Positions 1 to 8,723 of a stretch of 64,000 nt of DNA are shown here, piece after piece. This stretch comes from SZAS-79 sp965279075 (GTDB lineage Bacteria > Pseudomonadota > Gammaproteobacteria > Burkholderiales > SG8-39): positions 248,001 through 312,000 of the forward strand of contig CBDIHI010000011.1 of the NCBI GenBank assembly GCA_965279075.1. The letters are read 5' to 3'. The notes under the pieces are model-generated. The model did not search any database, was not told the DNA's origin, and was given only the letters and a program-made list of their open reading frames with translations. Position 1 is the first letter of the stretch; each line of letters begins with the position of its first letter. A program made the position numbers and the translations under genes.

Positions 1-309
1 GTTCAGGCTTACGCTGATGCCGTGCGAGCCGGTGACCCCGACCTCGAGCGTATAGCCGTCGGGCGCGGATTTCGCGACGAACTCCGAGCCCACCGCCCCG
101 CCCGCGCCGGGCTTGTTCTCGACGACGACCGGCTGGCCCATCGAGGCCTGCAGTTTCTCGGCGAGCTTCCTCGCGAGCTGGTCCGTGCTGCCGCCGGGGG
201 GGAAGGGCACCACGAGGCGGATCACCTTGTTCGGGTAGCCTTGTGCGAGGGCGTTCGCCGCGCACGCGGCCAGCAGCAGGGATAGCGCAATTCTCAATGC
301 TGTTTTCAT
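1..309 (-). CDS. Bug/TctC-family periplasmic binding protein, N-terminal part (cut by window edge)
   Basis: The visible 103 codons encode a secreted solute-binding protein of the Bug (tripartite tricarboxylate transporter receptor) family, which captures small carboxylates in the periplasm. An export signal ends at LAQG. It is followed by the family hallmarks VPFPPGGSTD, VVVENKPGAGG and KSAPDGYT. The gene runs off the left edge, so the C-terminal two thirds are missing. The ATG at 309 lies 1 nt past the TGA of the upstream FAD dehydrogenase gene, and an AGGAGG sits just before it inside that gene's last codons, so it is the last visible gene of the Rieske operon. The binding protein probably recognises the operon's substrate or a related acid (inference). 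Confidence 0.9.
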   Translation of the reverse strand, partial: MKTALRIALSLLLAACAANALAQGYPNKVIRLVVPFPPGGSTDQLARKLAEKLQASMGQPVVVENKPGAGGAVGSEFVAKSAPDGYTLEVGVTGSHGISVSLN

Positions 310-310
310 T

Positions 311-1555
311 TCATCCTCCTTGGAATCGATCGGCGCGGAACGGCGCCAGGTCCACCTGCGGCGCCCGGCCCGCGACGAGGTTGGCGATCTCGCGCCCCGT
401 GCTCGCCCCGCCGCACATGCCCACGTGCCCGTGCCCGAACGCAAGCCATGCATTCTCCGTGCCCGGTGCCGGGCCGATCACCGGCAGGCTGTCGGGCAGG
501 CAGGGCCGGTGGCCCATCCATTCGGAGGTGCGGCTCGTGTCGAGGTGGGGGAACAGCTCGCGGCCCTTGGCGAGCAGCACGCCGGCGCGCGCGTAGTTGG
601 GCGCGGCCTTCAGGCCGGCGAACTCCACCGAACCCGCGAGGCGCAGGCCCATCGCCATCGGGTTGATCATCAGGTTGTGCTCGAGCGCCATCACCGTGTG
701 GCGCAGCTTGAGGTTCGAGCTCGCCACGGTCACGTGGTAGCCGCGCTGCGTCTCGAGCGGGATCGGCGTGCCGAGGTCCGCCACGAGCTTCGCCGACCAG
801 GCGCCGCCGGCGACCACCACGCCGTCGCAGGGCAGCGTCGCACCGTTGTCGAGCGCGAGCGCCTTCACGCGCGCGCCGTCGCGCACGAAACCGGTGACCG
901 AGGCCCTCACCGCCGCCGCCCCGTCGCGGACGCACTGCGCGTGGATCGCCTTGACGAGCTTCGAGGGGTCGAGCGTCGAGCCGTTCTCGGGCGCGAGCAG
1001 CCCGAAGCGGAACCTGCCGCGCAGGTCGGGCTCGAGTTCGACGAGTTCGTCCTCCTCGACCTCGCGCAGGTCCACGCCCAGCCTGCGGCGCAGGTTCATG
1101 CCCCACTGCCACTGGTTCGCCGTCTCGCGCGACGAATACACGTAGAGGCACCCCGAGCGGCGCACGAGGTCCTGCGCGCCGGCATGCTCGAGCAGCGGCC
1201 CGTAGGCCTCGAAGATCGGCGCAAGCAATCCGCGCATGGCTGTCGCGATGCGCACCACTTCGGCCGGGTTGGAGTAGCCAAGGAACCGCGTAAGCCACGG
1301 CGCGACCTTCGGCAGGTACCACCAGCGGATCGTCAGCGGCCCGAGCGGGTCGAGCAGCCACCCGGGCGCCTTCTTCCACATGCCCGGCATGCCGACCGGC
1401 AGGCAGGCAGAGGGCGACAGCGAACCCGCGTTGCCGAACGAGCACGCCTCGCCCGGATCGCGCGGGTCGACGAAAGTCACGCTGTGGCCGTCGCGCTGCA
1501 GCCAGGCCGCGCTGCACGCGCCGACAACCCCTGTGCCGATGACGGCGATGTGCAT
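311..1555 (-). CDS. FAD-dependent D-amino-acid dehydrogenase-like oxidoreductase (DAO family)
   Basis: A 414-residue DAO-fold flavoprotein. The FAD dinucleotide motif VIGTGVVGACSAAWL is at residues 4-18, and the C-terminal GHGHVGMCGGASTGREIANL region is typical of the DadA group. Such enzymes oxidise an amine or amino acid to an imine, passing electrons to the membrane chain or a ferredoxin. The ATG at 1555 was chosen because the family begins directly with the Rossmann strand; the reading frame extends 72 codons further upstream through the ferredoxin gene but that part is not homologous. It lies 20 nt after the ferredoxin gene and before a Bug gene. The substrate is unknown. The operon context suggests oxidation of an amine-derived intermediate. 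Confidence 0.85.
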   Translation of the reverse strand: MHIAVIGTGVVGACSAAWLQRDGHSVTFVDPRDPGEACSFGNAGSLSPSACLPVGMPGMWKKAPGWLLDPLGPLTIRWWYLPKVAPWLTRFLGYSNPAEVVRIATAMRGLLAPIFEAYGPLLEHAGAQDLVRRSGCLYVYSSRETANQWQWGMNLRRRLGVDLREVEEDELVELEPDLRGRFRFGLLAPENGSTLDPSKLVKAIHAQCVRDGAAAVRASVTGFVRDGARVKALALDNGATLPCDGVVVAGGAWSAKLVADLGTPIPLETQRGYHVTVASSNLKLRHTVMALEHNLMINPMAMGLRLAGSVEFAGLKAAPNYARAGVLLAKGRELFPHLDTSRTSEWMGHRPCLPDSLPVIGPAPGTENAWLAFGHGHVGMCGGASTGREIANLVAGRAPQVDLAPFRADRFQGG

Positions 1556-1575
1556 TGCTGCCGGGGGCCGGTTCG

Positions 1576-1896
1576 CTACTGGCCGGCGGGGATGTGCACG
1601 ACGATGCCGTCGATCGCTTCCGCCACCACGAGCTGGCAGGACAGGCGGCTGTTGGGCTTTTGCTCGGCTGCGACGAAGCCGAGCATGTCGGCTTCCTCGC
1701 TGTCCGGCGCGGGCAGCTTCGCGAGCCAGGTCTCGTCGACGTAGACGTGGCAGGTCGCGCACGACAGGCACCCCCCGCAGGCCGCCTCGATGCCCTTGAT
1801 GTTGTGCTTGATCGCGGTTTCCATGAGGCTGGCGCCCGCGGTGCCGCTGACTTCGCGGCGAGTGCCGTCCGGGAGGACGTAAGTGACTTTCGGCAT
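1576..1896 (-). CDS. Adrenodoxin-type [2Fe-2S] ferredoxin
   Basis: A 106-residue plant/adrenodoxin-fold ferredoxin. The cluster ligands are visible as Cys40, Cys46 and Cys49 (C-x5-C-x2-C) with the fourth at Cys87. An additional Cys43 lies inside the loop. It begins MPKVTYVLPDGT as many Isc- or oxygenase-type ferredoxins do. Sitting between the GS-like ligase and the FAD dehydrogenase, and downstream of a Rieske oxygenase that has no visible reductase, it most likely feeds electrons to the oxygenase. The FAD protein or a housekeeping ferredoxin reductase would then supply the electrons (inference). Confidence 0.9.
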   Translation of the reverse strand: MPKVTYVLPDGTRREVSGTAGASLMETAIKHNIKGIEAACGGCLSCATCHVYVDETWLAKLPAPDSEEADMLGFVAAEQKPNSRLSCQLVVAEAIDGIVVHIPAGQ

Positions 1897-1912
1897 GCTG
1901 GGTGTGGCTCCT

Positions 1913-3358
1913 TCAGAACATCTCGAAGTATTCGCGGTGCTCCCACTCGGTGACCTCGAGGTTGAAGCGCGCGATCTCGGAATCCTTGATGCGGCAGTAG
2001 TAGTCGACGAACGCTGGCCCGAACGCCGACTTGAGGTGGTCGTCCGAGCGCAGCGCCGTGAGCGCCTCCGCGAGCGTCGCAGGCAACGCTTCGGCCTTGG
2101 TGTCGTAGGGTGCATCGGCCGACGGCCCCGGGTCGAGCTTGCGGGCCATCCCGTCGAGGCCCGAATGGATCTGCGAGGCGAAATACAGGTACGGGTTGGC
2201 GGCCGGCTCGCCCACCCGGTTCTCGATGCGCGTGGCCGGATCGCCCGGCCCGCCGAGCACGCGCAGCATCGCGCCGCGGTTGTCCCGGCCCCAGAGCACG
2301 CGGTCGGGCGCAAGCGAATTAGGCCGGAAGCGCTTGTAGCCGTTGATGGTGGGCGTGGAGAAGGCGCTCGCCCCGCGTGCGTGCGCGAGCAGCCCGGCGA
2401 GGAAGTGCCGGCCGACCTCCGAGAGCTGTTCTCCCTCCTTGGCGGGGATGAATGCGTTCGACCCGTCGGAGTGTTTCTTCAGGGACTGGTGCAAGTGCCA
2501 GCCCGAGGACATCACGTTGGGGATGCGCGGACGGCACATGAACGTGCCGTGGTACCCGTGCCGGCGCAGGACCTGCTTGGCCGCGCTGCGGAACAGGATC
2601 ATCGCGTCGGCCGCGTCGACCGCGCTCTGCGGGCCGAACGTGAACTCGAACTGGCTCGGGCCGTACTCCACCTCGAGCGAGCGCAACGGCAGATCCAGCG
2701 CCTGCATGTGCTTGCGCAGCAGCTCGCACACCGGCTCGATCAGGTCGTAGCGGGTCTCGGTCAGGTACTGGTAGCCGTGCGAGAGCACCTCGACCTCGGG
2801 CGGTACGCCGGGCAGGCCGGGGGAGCCGACATCGCCGGGCTGCATGTGCGGGTCGGTGACCTTGAACACATGGAACTCGACCTCGAGCCCCGCGATGTAG
2901 TCGTACCCCGCCTCACCGAGCCTGGCCGCAGCGCTGCGCAACAGCGCCCGTGTGGCGAAAGGCACGGGCTTGCCGCTCGAGAAGTACGCGTCGCACAGCA
3001 GCCAGCCGGTCTTCTCCAGCCACGGCAGCACGCGGAAGGTCGCGGGGTCCGCGACGATCATGAAATCGGCGGCGCCCTGCATCTCCGGCATGTCGAAGCC
3101 GCCGCCGCGCGTGAATACGGGGAACGCCGTCTTGTGCGAGGTGTCCTTGGCGAGCAGCGTGCTGGTCAGCGCGACGCCGTCATGGAGCAGCTTGGCGGCC
3201 TCGGCGGCGGTGACGGTCTTGCCGCGCAGCACGCCGTGCTGGTCGGGGAACGAGAATCGAACCACCTCGATGCCGCGCGACTGGAGTTCGGCGAGGACTC
3301 CTTTTGCGGCCGCGTGCTGGCCGTCGCTCCACAGTCCGTGGCGTTCGACGAAGCTCAT
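1913..3358 (-). CDS. Glutamine-synthetase-family ligase (type I-like, catabolic context)
   Basis: A 481-residue protein with a GS beta-grasp N-terminal domain (about residues 15-115) and a GS catalytic domain to the C-terminus. Visible family motifs include the Glu-rich strand LEVEFHVF, SSGWHLHQSL and ENRVGEPAANPYLYFA. GS-like enzymes use ATP and glutamate to form gamma-glutamyl amides. Beside Rieske oxygenases, as in aniline-type pathways, they gamma-glutamylate the amine before ring oxidation. The ATG at 3358 overlaps the oxygenase stop (ATGA), which fixes the start and implies translational coupling. Being in an oxygenase/ferredoxin/amine-oxidase operon it is unlikely to be the housekeeping glutamine synthetase. 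Confidence 0.85.
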   Translation of the reverse strand: MSFVERHGLWSDGQHAAAKGVLAELQSRGIEVVRFSFPDQHGVLRGKTVTAAEAAKLLHDGVALTSTLLAKDTSHKTAFPVFTRGGGFDMPEMQGAADFMIVADPATFRVLPWLEKTGWLLCDAYFSSGKPVPFATRALLRSAAARLGEAGYDYIAGLEVEFHVFKVTDPHMQPGDVGSPGLPGVPPEVEVLSHGYQYLTETRYDLIEPVCELLRKHMQALDLPLRSLEVEYGPSQFEFTFGPQSAVDAADAMILFRSAAKQVLRRHGYHGTFMCRPRIPNVMSSGWHLHQSLKKHSDGSNAFIPAKEGEQLSEVGRHFLAGLLAHARGASAFSTPTINGYKRFRPNSLAPDRVLWGRDNRGAMLRVLGGPGDPATRIENRVGEPAANPYLYFASQIHSGLDGMARKLDPGPSADAPYDTKAEALPATLAEALTALRSDDHLKSAFGPAFVDYYCRIKDSEIARFNLEVTEWEHREYFEMF

Positions 3359-4698
3359 GCGGTTTCCTTCGCGAGGCGCTGCGCCGCCCACGCCGATGCA
3401 CGGCGGCGCTTCAGGTCGGCTTCCTGCCAATAGTCGTTCCAGGTGGCCGTCGGGCCGATGCCGTCGATCGAGGGCGGCCCGCTCAGCGCGCCCGCGGCCG
3501 CTTCGTCGAGCACCATCAGGGGCTTTTCGCCGGCGGCGTTCTTTTCGATCGCGTCCACCAGCAGCCGGCGGTACGCGATGAGGCCCTTGTCGGTGGTGCC
3601 GAGGTGTTCGCGCGTGCGGTCCTGGATCGGCCCGGGCGACTCGACTGCCCATTGGTCGTGCACGTTGATGTCGTTGCCCATGCCGGTATAGGTGGCCGAC
3701 TTCTGCTCGTCGGGATTGAAGCCGTAGTGGTTGGCCTTGCCGACGCGCGGCTTGTAGTCAGGGAGCGTGTAGAGCTGCAGCCGCTGGTCGCGCATGGCCT
3801 GCTTGTCGACGGGCGTGGTGAAGCTCGTGAAGATGGCGAACCAGTAGCAGTTGTGGTCGTCGACCGGCACGTGCCACTGGGAGATCGTCATCTCGGCGCT
3901 CATCGGGATCACGAAGGCCTGCGGGAACATCAGGTTGGTCACGCGCACGTGGGTGTCCGACTCCGAGAGCTTCCTCAGCGCGATGAGCCGCATGCCGTAG
4001 TCGGTCTTCTCGACCGAGATCTCGGGCCGGTCGAACTCGCGCAGCACGCGCGTGATCGGCATGCTCGAGTCGGCCGAGGCGCCGCGGAACTGCTTGCCGT
4101 AGCTGCCCGAAGTGTCCTCGTCCTCGAAGAAGCGATGCAGGTACGAGGCGTGCGCCGGGTCGATGCCCACTTCGAGGGCCTGCAGCCAGTTGCATTCGAG
4201 GTGGCCCTTGAACGCGAAGGTGTGCGTGCCCGGCGCCACGAAGCAGTCGAAGGCCGGGAAGGCGGGCGGTGACGAGGGAGGGGAAGCCTCGCCCAGGTAC
4301 GCAAACAGGATGCCGCTCTTCTCGACGACGGGATAGGACTTCTGCCGGATCCGCTGGTGCAGCTTGCTGCCCTCGGGCTCGGCCGGGGTCTGCAGGCAGT
4401 TGCCGGAGACGTCGAAGAGCCAGCCGTGGAACGCGCAGCGCAGGCCGCCGTCCTCGATGCGCCCGTAGGCGAGATCGGCGCCGCGGTGCGGGCAGTCGCG
4501 GTCGAGCAGGCCGTAGCGACCGGCCTCGTCGCGGAACAATACGAGATCCTGGCCGAGGAGCTTGACGGGCCGCACGGGGCGCTTGCCCTGCAGTTCGTCG
4601 ACGAGCGCCACCGGCTGCCAGTAGTTGCGCAACAGCCGCCCGCCGGGCGTACCGGCGCCGACGCGGGTCATCAGTTCGTTCTGCTCGGCGCTGATCAT
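3355..4698 (-). CDS. Rieske non-heme iron oxygenase, alpha subunit
   Basis: A 447-residue aromatic-ring-hydroxylating oxygenase of the phthalate/phenoxybenzoate dioxygenase type. The Rieske cluster ligands are Cys69-x-His71 and Cys88-x2-His91. The mononuclear iron site reads D180-x2-H183-x4-H188, with the bridging Asp present. No beta subunit is encoded nearby, consistent with the alpha-only group. It is the first gene of the leftward operon; a 117-bp intergenic region separates it from the divergent ABC binding-protein gene and presumably carries both promoters. Its TGA overlaps the next start by 4 bp. The substrate is not readable from the sequence, but the GS-like and amine-oxidase partners suggest an aromatic or alkyl amine. 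Confidence 0.9.
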   Translation of the reverse strand: MISAEQNELMTRVGAGTPGGRLLRNYWQPVALVDELQGKRPVRPVKLLGQDLVLFRDEAGRYGLLDRDCPHRGADLAYGRIEDGGLRCAFHGWLFDVSGNCLQTPAEPEGSKLHQRIRQKSYPVVEKSGILFAYLGEASPPSSPPAFPAFDCFVAPGTHTFAFKGHLECNWLQALEVGIDPAHASYLHRFFEDEDTSGSYGKQFRGASADSSMPITRVLREFDRPEISVEKTDYGMRLIALRKLSESDTHVRVTNLMFPQAFVIPMSAEMTISQWHVPVDDHNCYWFAIFTSFTTPVDKQAMRDQRLQLYTLPDYKPRVGKANHYGFNPDEQKSATYTGMGNDINVHDQWAVESPGPIQDRTREHLGTTDKGLIAYRRLLVDAIEKNAAGEKPLMVLDEAAAGALSGPPSIDGIGPTATWNDYWQEADLKRRRASAWAAQRLAKETA

Positions 4699-4815
4699 GG
4701 CGAAAATCCCTTCTGCACTGCGGTCGAGGGTGCACTTTACTGCAAGTTGACTCGGCAGTGAGGGTTCGGCATCCTTGACCGGCTAGGCTTCGCCTATACA
4801 AAACAAGGAGAGGGC

Positions 4816-6018
4816 ATGGACAGGACAGACTCGAAACTCGGCCGGCGCGAATTCCTGAAGGCCGGCGCGGCGGTCGCGGGCGTCGCGGGATTCCCGGCAA
4901 TCGTCCGCGCGCAGGGCGCCAAGATCAAGGTCGGGCTGATGCTGCCGTACACCGGCACGTTCGCGCCGCTCGGTATCGCCATCGAGAACGGCTTCCGGCT
5001 CGCGCTGCAGGAGGCGGGCGGCAAGTTCGCCGGGCGCGAAGTGGAGTTCATCAAGGTGGACGACGAGTCCGAGCCGTCCAAGGCGACCGACAACATCAAC
5101 CGGCTGGTGACGCGCGACAAGGTGGACCTCGTGCTCGGCACCGTGCACTCGGGCGTCGCGGCGGGCATGATCCGCGTGACCAAGGAATCCGGCGTGCTGC
5201 ACATCATCCCGAACGCGGGCCTCGCGCCGGCGACGGGCGCACTGTGCGCGCCGAACATCTTCCGCACCTCGTTCTCCAACTGGCAGTCGGGCTACGGCAT
5301 GGGCGCGGTGATGGCCAAGCGCCCGTCGGTCAAGAAGGTGGTGACGCTCTCATGGCGCTACGCGGCCGGCGAGGAGTCGGTGAAGGGCTTCAAGGACGCC
5401 TTCCTCAAGGGCGGCGGCCAGATCGTGAAGGAGCTCTGGCTGCCCTTCCCGAACGTCGAGTTCCAGGCGCTGCTGACCGAGGTCGCGGCGCTCAAGCCCG
5501 ACGCGGTGTACTCGTTCATGGCGGGCGGCGGCGCGGCCAAGCTCCTCAAGGACTACAACCAGGCGGGCCTGTCGAAGTCGGTGCCGCTGGTCGGCGCCGG
5601 GTTCCTGACCGAGGGCGTGCTCGAAGCCGCGGGCGGCGCGGCCGAGGGCGTGGAGACGGCACTGCACTACGGCGACGGGCTCGAGACGCCCAAGAACAAG
5701 GCGTTCCGCCTCGCCTACGCCAAGACCTTCAAGCTGCAGCCGGACGTGTACGCGGTGGCCGGCTACGACTCGGGACTCCTCTTCGAGGCGGGCATGAAGG
5801 CGGTGAAGGGCGACATCTCGAAGAAAGCGGACATGATCAAGGCGATGGAGAAGGCCAGGCTCGACAGCCCGCGCGGCCCGGTGACGCTGTCGCGCGCGCA
5901 CAACCCGATCCACGACCAGTACCTGCGCAAGGTCCAGGGCAACGAGAACCGCGTGTCGGGCATCGCCGTCAAGGCGCTGGACGACGACCCGTCGGTGATG
6001 GCCGCCTGCAAGATGTGA
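4816..6018 (+). CDS. Branched-chain-amino-acid-type ABC transporter substrate-binding protein (LivK-like)
   Basis: A 400-residue type I periplasmic binding protein (Peripla_BP_6 fold). The N-terminus has a twin-arginine signal, GRREFLKAG, followed by a hydrophobic stretch and VRAQG, so export is probably by Tat. The mature part begins KIKVGLMLPYTGTFAPLG, typical of LivK/AmiC proteins. The start is supported by AAGGAGAGG just upstream. It is the first gene of the operon with livHMGF-type genes. Members of this family in Burkholderiales bind amino acids, amides or aromatic acids. The divergent Rieske/GS operon hints at an aromatic or amide ligand (inference). Confidence 0.9.
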   Translation: MDRTDSKLGRREFLKAGAAVAGVAGFPAIVRAQGAKIKVGLMLPYTGTFAPLGIAIENGFRLALQEAGGKFAGREVEFIKVDDESEPSKATDNINRLVTRDKVDLVLGTVHSGVAAGMIRVTKESGVLHIIPNAGLAPATGALCAPNIFRTSFSNWQSGYGMGAVMAKRPSVKKVVTLSWRYAAGEESVKGFKDAFLKGGGQIVKELWLPFPNVEFQALLTEVAALKPDAVYSFMAGGGAAKLLKDYNQAGLSKSVPLVGAGFLTEGVLEAAGGAAEGVETALHYGDGLETPKNKAFRLAYAKTFKLQPDVYAVAGYDSGLLFEAGMKAVKGDISKKADMIKAMEKARLDSPRGPVTLSRAHNPIHDQYLRKVQGNENRVSGIAVKALDDDPSVMAACKM

Positions 6019-6049
6019 CCGACGCCCCGGGCGTGCTTCTTGCATCACC

Positions 6050-6077
6050 GGAACCGGCGGCCGAGGCCGCCGGTTCC
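6050..6077 (+). terminator. Strong hairpin between the binding-protein and permease genes
   Basis: A perfect inverted repeat of 13 bases on each side (GGAACCGGCGGCC and its complement) with only GA between lies 32 nt after the binding-protein stop and 19 nt before livH; the innermost bases must form the loop. It is followed by a short T-containing run. This is the usual position for a partial terminator or mRNA-stabilising hairpin that keeps binding-protein output above permease output. Function is inferred from structure and position. Confidence 0.6.
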
Positions 6078-6095
6078 GTTTCAAGGGCGCAGTGA

Positions 6096-6992
6096 GTGGA
6101 ATTTCATACTTTCCTGATCCAGTTGCTGAACGGCGTGCAGTACGGCCTGCTGCTGTTCCTGGTGTCCTCCGGCCTCACGCTGGTGTTCGGCATCATGGGC
6201 ATCATCAACATCGCGCACGGCAGCTTCTACATGATCGGCGCCTACCTCGCCTGGTCGCTCACCGCCGGGCTGGGCAGCTTCTGGGTCGCGCTGCCGGCGG
6301 GCATCGTGTTGTCGGTGGCGCTCGGCATGCTGCTCGAATGGCTGGTGATCCGTTTCCTGTACCGCCGCGACCTCCTCTACCAGGTGCTCGCGACCTACGG
6401 CCTGATCCTCGTGTTCGAGGAACTGCGCAGCGTGCTGTGGGGTGACGACGTGCGCGGCGTGAACATCCCGCAGGTCCTGTCGGCCTCGATTCAGCTCACC
6501 GACACGCAGTCCTATCCCGTGTACCGGCTGTGGATCTCGGCCGTGTGCCTCGTGGTGGCCGGCCTGATGTACTGGGTGATCCAGAAGACGCGCCTGGGCA
6601 TGATGATCCGCGCCGGGGCCTCCAACCGCGAGATGGTGCAGTCCCTGGGCATCAACATCCAGGTCGTGTACCGCTTCGTGTTCGCCGCGGGCCTCGCGCT
6701 GGCGGCGTTCGCCGGCATGATCGCCGCGCCGGTATCGGCGGTGTTCCCCGGCATGGGCAACCAGGTGCTGATCGTCTGCTTCGTGGTCGTCGTGATCGGC
6801 GGCATGGGCTCGGTCAAGGGCGCGCTCGTCGCCTCGCTGATGATCGGGCTGGTCGACACCTTCGGCAAGGTGCTGACGTTCGAGGTCGGCGGCTTCAAGG
6901 TGCTGCCGGAGCTCTCCAGCATGACCGTCTACCTGCTGATGGCGGCGATCCTGCTGTGGCGGCCCGAGGGATTGTTCGGGAAGAAGCTGTGA
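6096..6992 (+). CDS. Branched-chain amino acid ABC transporter permease LivH-like
   Basis: A 298-residue inner-membrane permease with about eight hydrophobic segments and the LivH-type loops LVFGIMGIINIAHGSFYMIG and VVIGGMGSVKGALVASL. It forms the channel with the LivM-like protein encoded next. The start is a GTG at 6096, from which the protein reads MEFHTFLIQLLNGVQYG, the normal LivH opening. The stop overlaps the next GTG by 4 bp, implying coupled translation. Confidence 0.92.
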   Translation: MEFHTFLIQLLNGVQYGLLLFLVSSGLTLVFGIMGIINIAHGSFYMIGAYLAWSLTAGLGSFWVALPAGIVLSVALGMLLEWLVIRFLYRRDLLYQVLATYGLILVFEELRSVLWGDDVRGVNIPQVLSASIQLTDTQSYPVYRLWISAVCLVVAGLMYWVIQKTRLGMMIRAGASNREMVQSLGINIQVVYRFVFAAGLALAAFAGMIAAPVSAVFPGMGNQVLIVCFVVVVIGGMGSVKGALVASLMIGLVDTFGKVLTFEVGGFKVLPELSSMTVYLLMAAILLWRPEGLFGKKL

Positions 6993-7978
6993 ACGCCTCG
7001 CGCACGAACATCGCCTTCCTCGTCGCCGCGGTGGCCTGCCTCGCGGCGCTGCCGTTCTTCGCCGAGAAGTTCTACGTTCAGTTCTTCGCCAAGATCCTGA
7101 TCATGGGGATCCTCGCGATGAGCCTCGACCTTCTGCTCGGCTACACGGGGCTCGTGTCCTTCGGCCATGCGGCTTTCTACGGCGCGTCGGCCTACACGCT
7201 GGCGATCCTCACGCCGCAGTACCAGGCGGCGAATTTCTGGACCTCGTTCCCGATCGCGATCGGGGTCTCCGGGCTGCTCGCGCTGGTGATCGGGTTCTTC
7301 GTGGTGCGCACGCACGGCATCTACTTCATCATGGTGACGCTCGCGTTCGCGCAGATGCTGTTCTTCGTGTTCCACGACACCAAGATCGCCGGCGGCACCG
7401 ACGGCATCTACATCGACGTGCGACCGGTCGCGAAGATCGGCGACTGGCAGCCCTTCAACCTCGACAACTTCGTGCACGTGTTCTACCTCGTGCTGCTGTT
7501 CTTCGTGCTTGTGTACGTGCTGCTTCGCGTGGTGCTCGCCTCGCCGTTCGGCCGGGTGCTGGTGGGCATCAAGGTGAACGAACACCGGATGAGGTCGCTG
7601 GGCTACGCGACCTTCCGTTACAAGCTCGCCTGTTTCGTCATCGCCGGGGCGATCGCGGGGGTCGCGGGGTACCTGTCGTCGATCCAGTTCGGCGCGGTCA
7701 ATCCCGAGATGATGGGCTGGCACCTGTCCGGCGCGGTCATGATGATGGTGATCCTCGGCGGCATGGGCACGCTCACCGGCCCGATCATCGGCGCAGCGGC
7801 ATGGATGCTGCTCGAGCTCGGTTTCCAGGGGCTTCCCAAGTGGGGTGAAGTCGACCTCGGCAAGCACTGGCAGCTGTGGATGGGCAGCTTCATCGTGCTT
7901 TCGTCACTCCTTCTGCCGAACGGGCTGCTTGGCCTCGGCGCCGCATTGCTGAAGAGGAAGGGCAAGCCGGGTGAGTGA
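6989..7978 (+). CDS. Branched-chain amino acid ABC transporter permease LivM-like
   Basis: A 329-residue second permease subunit. The start is a GTG at 6989 overlapping the LivH stop. Family loops SLDLLLGYTGLVSFGHAAFYG and VILGGMGTLTGPIIGA are present, with about ten membrane segments. The reading frame is open further upstream, but that part only shadows livH. The C-terminus overlaps the following ATPase gene by 8 bp. Confidence 0.92.
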   Translation: MNASRTNIAFLVAAVACLAALPFFAEKFYVQFFAKILIMGILAMSLDLLLGYTGLVSFGHAAFYGASAYTLAILTPQYQAANFWTSFPIAIGVSGLLALVIGFFVVRTHGIYFIMVTLAFAQMLFFVFHDTKIAGGTDGIYIDVRPVAKIGDWQPFNLDNFVHVFYLVLLFFVLVYVLLRVVLASPFGRVLVGIKVNEHRMRSLGYATFRYKLACFVIAGAIAGVAGYLSSIQFGAVNPEMMGWHLSGAVMMMVILGGMGTLTGPIIGAAAWMLLELGFQGLPKWGEVDLGKHWQLWMGSFIVLSSLLLPNGLLGLGAALLKRKGKPGE

Positions 7979-8723
7979 TGCGATCCTCGCCACGCGGGAC
8001 CTGACCCGCCATTTCGGCGGCCTTGCGGCCGTGGCCGGGGTGTCGCTCGAGGCGCGCATGGGCGAGCTGCACGCCGTCATCGGCCCCAACGGCGCGGGCA
8101 AGTCGACGCTCATCAACATGCTCTCCGGCGACCTGCCGCCCTCGAGCGGCAGCGTGTCGATCGAGGGGCGCGACGTGACGGGCCTCGCCGCCCACCAGAT
8201 CTCGCGCATGGGCGTGGGGCGCAGCTACCAGAAGACCAACGTGTTCCTGTCGTTCTCCGCGTTCGAGAACTGCCGCCTCGCAGCGCAGTCGCGCCAGAAG
8301 ACCTCGATGCGCTTCTTCCGCCCGGCGCACCGCATGGCGGACGTCAACCGTGCCGCCGAAGCGGCGCTGGCCGAGGCGGGGCTCGAATCGCGCGCCGGCA
8401 GCATCGCCAGCGCACTGTCCCACGGGGAGCAGCGCCAGCTCGAGATCGCCATGACGCTGGCCACCGGCCCGCGCCTGCTGCTGCTCGACGAGCCGCTCGC
8501 GGGCATGGGCGCGGAGGAGTCGGCCGCGATGGTCGCGCTGTTGAAACGACTGGTCGCCACGCACGCGATCCTGCTGGTCGAGCACGACATGGACGCGGTG
8601 TTCGCGCTTGCGCACCGGCTGACCGTGATGGTGAACGGGCAGGTGCTTGCGAGCGGCCTGCCTGCCGAGATCCGCGCCAATCCCCGCGTGCAGGAAGCCT
8701 ACCTGGGCGAAGGCCATGAGTAA
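7971..8723 (+). CDS. ABC transporter ATPase LivG-like
   Basis: A 250-residue ATP-binding subunit. The Walker A is GPNGAGKS (about residues 38-45), the signature LSHGEQRQ has His in place of the usual Gly, and Walker B is LLLLDEPLAGM. It ends in the LivG-type VQEAYLG. The start is GTG at 7971 inside the 3' end of livM. It pairs with the LivF-like protein on the cytoplasmic face of the importer. Confidence 0.92.
   Translation: MSDAILATRDLTRHFGGLAAVAGVSLEARMGELHAVIGPNGAGKSTLINMLSGDLPPSSGSVSIEGRDVTGLAAHQISRMGVGRSYQKTNVFLSFSAFENCRLAAQSRQKTSMRFFRPAHRMADVNRAAEAALAEAGLESRAGSIASALSHGEQRQLEIAMTLATGPRLLLLDEPLAGMGAEESAAMVALLKRLVATHAILLVEHDMDAVFALAHRLTVMVNGQVLASGLPAEIRANPRVQEAYLGEGHE

Noticed and set aside
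320..1744. A 474-codon open frame on the plus strand opposite the FAD dehydrogenase and ferredoxin genes
   Set aside because: It has no recognisable motif and is His/Arg/Val-rich, as expected from antisense reading of GC-rich codons; the minus strand holds the real genes.
1913..3358. Calling the GS-family gene glnA
   Set aside because: The operon context is catabolic and the sequence lacks clear housekeeping GlnA features such as the adenylylation-site region, so no symbol is given.
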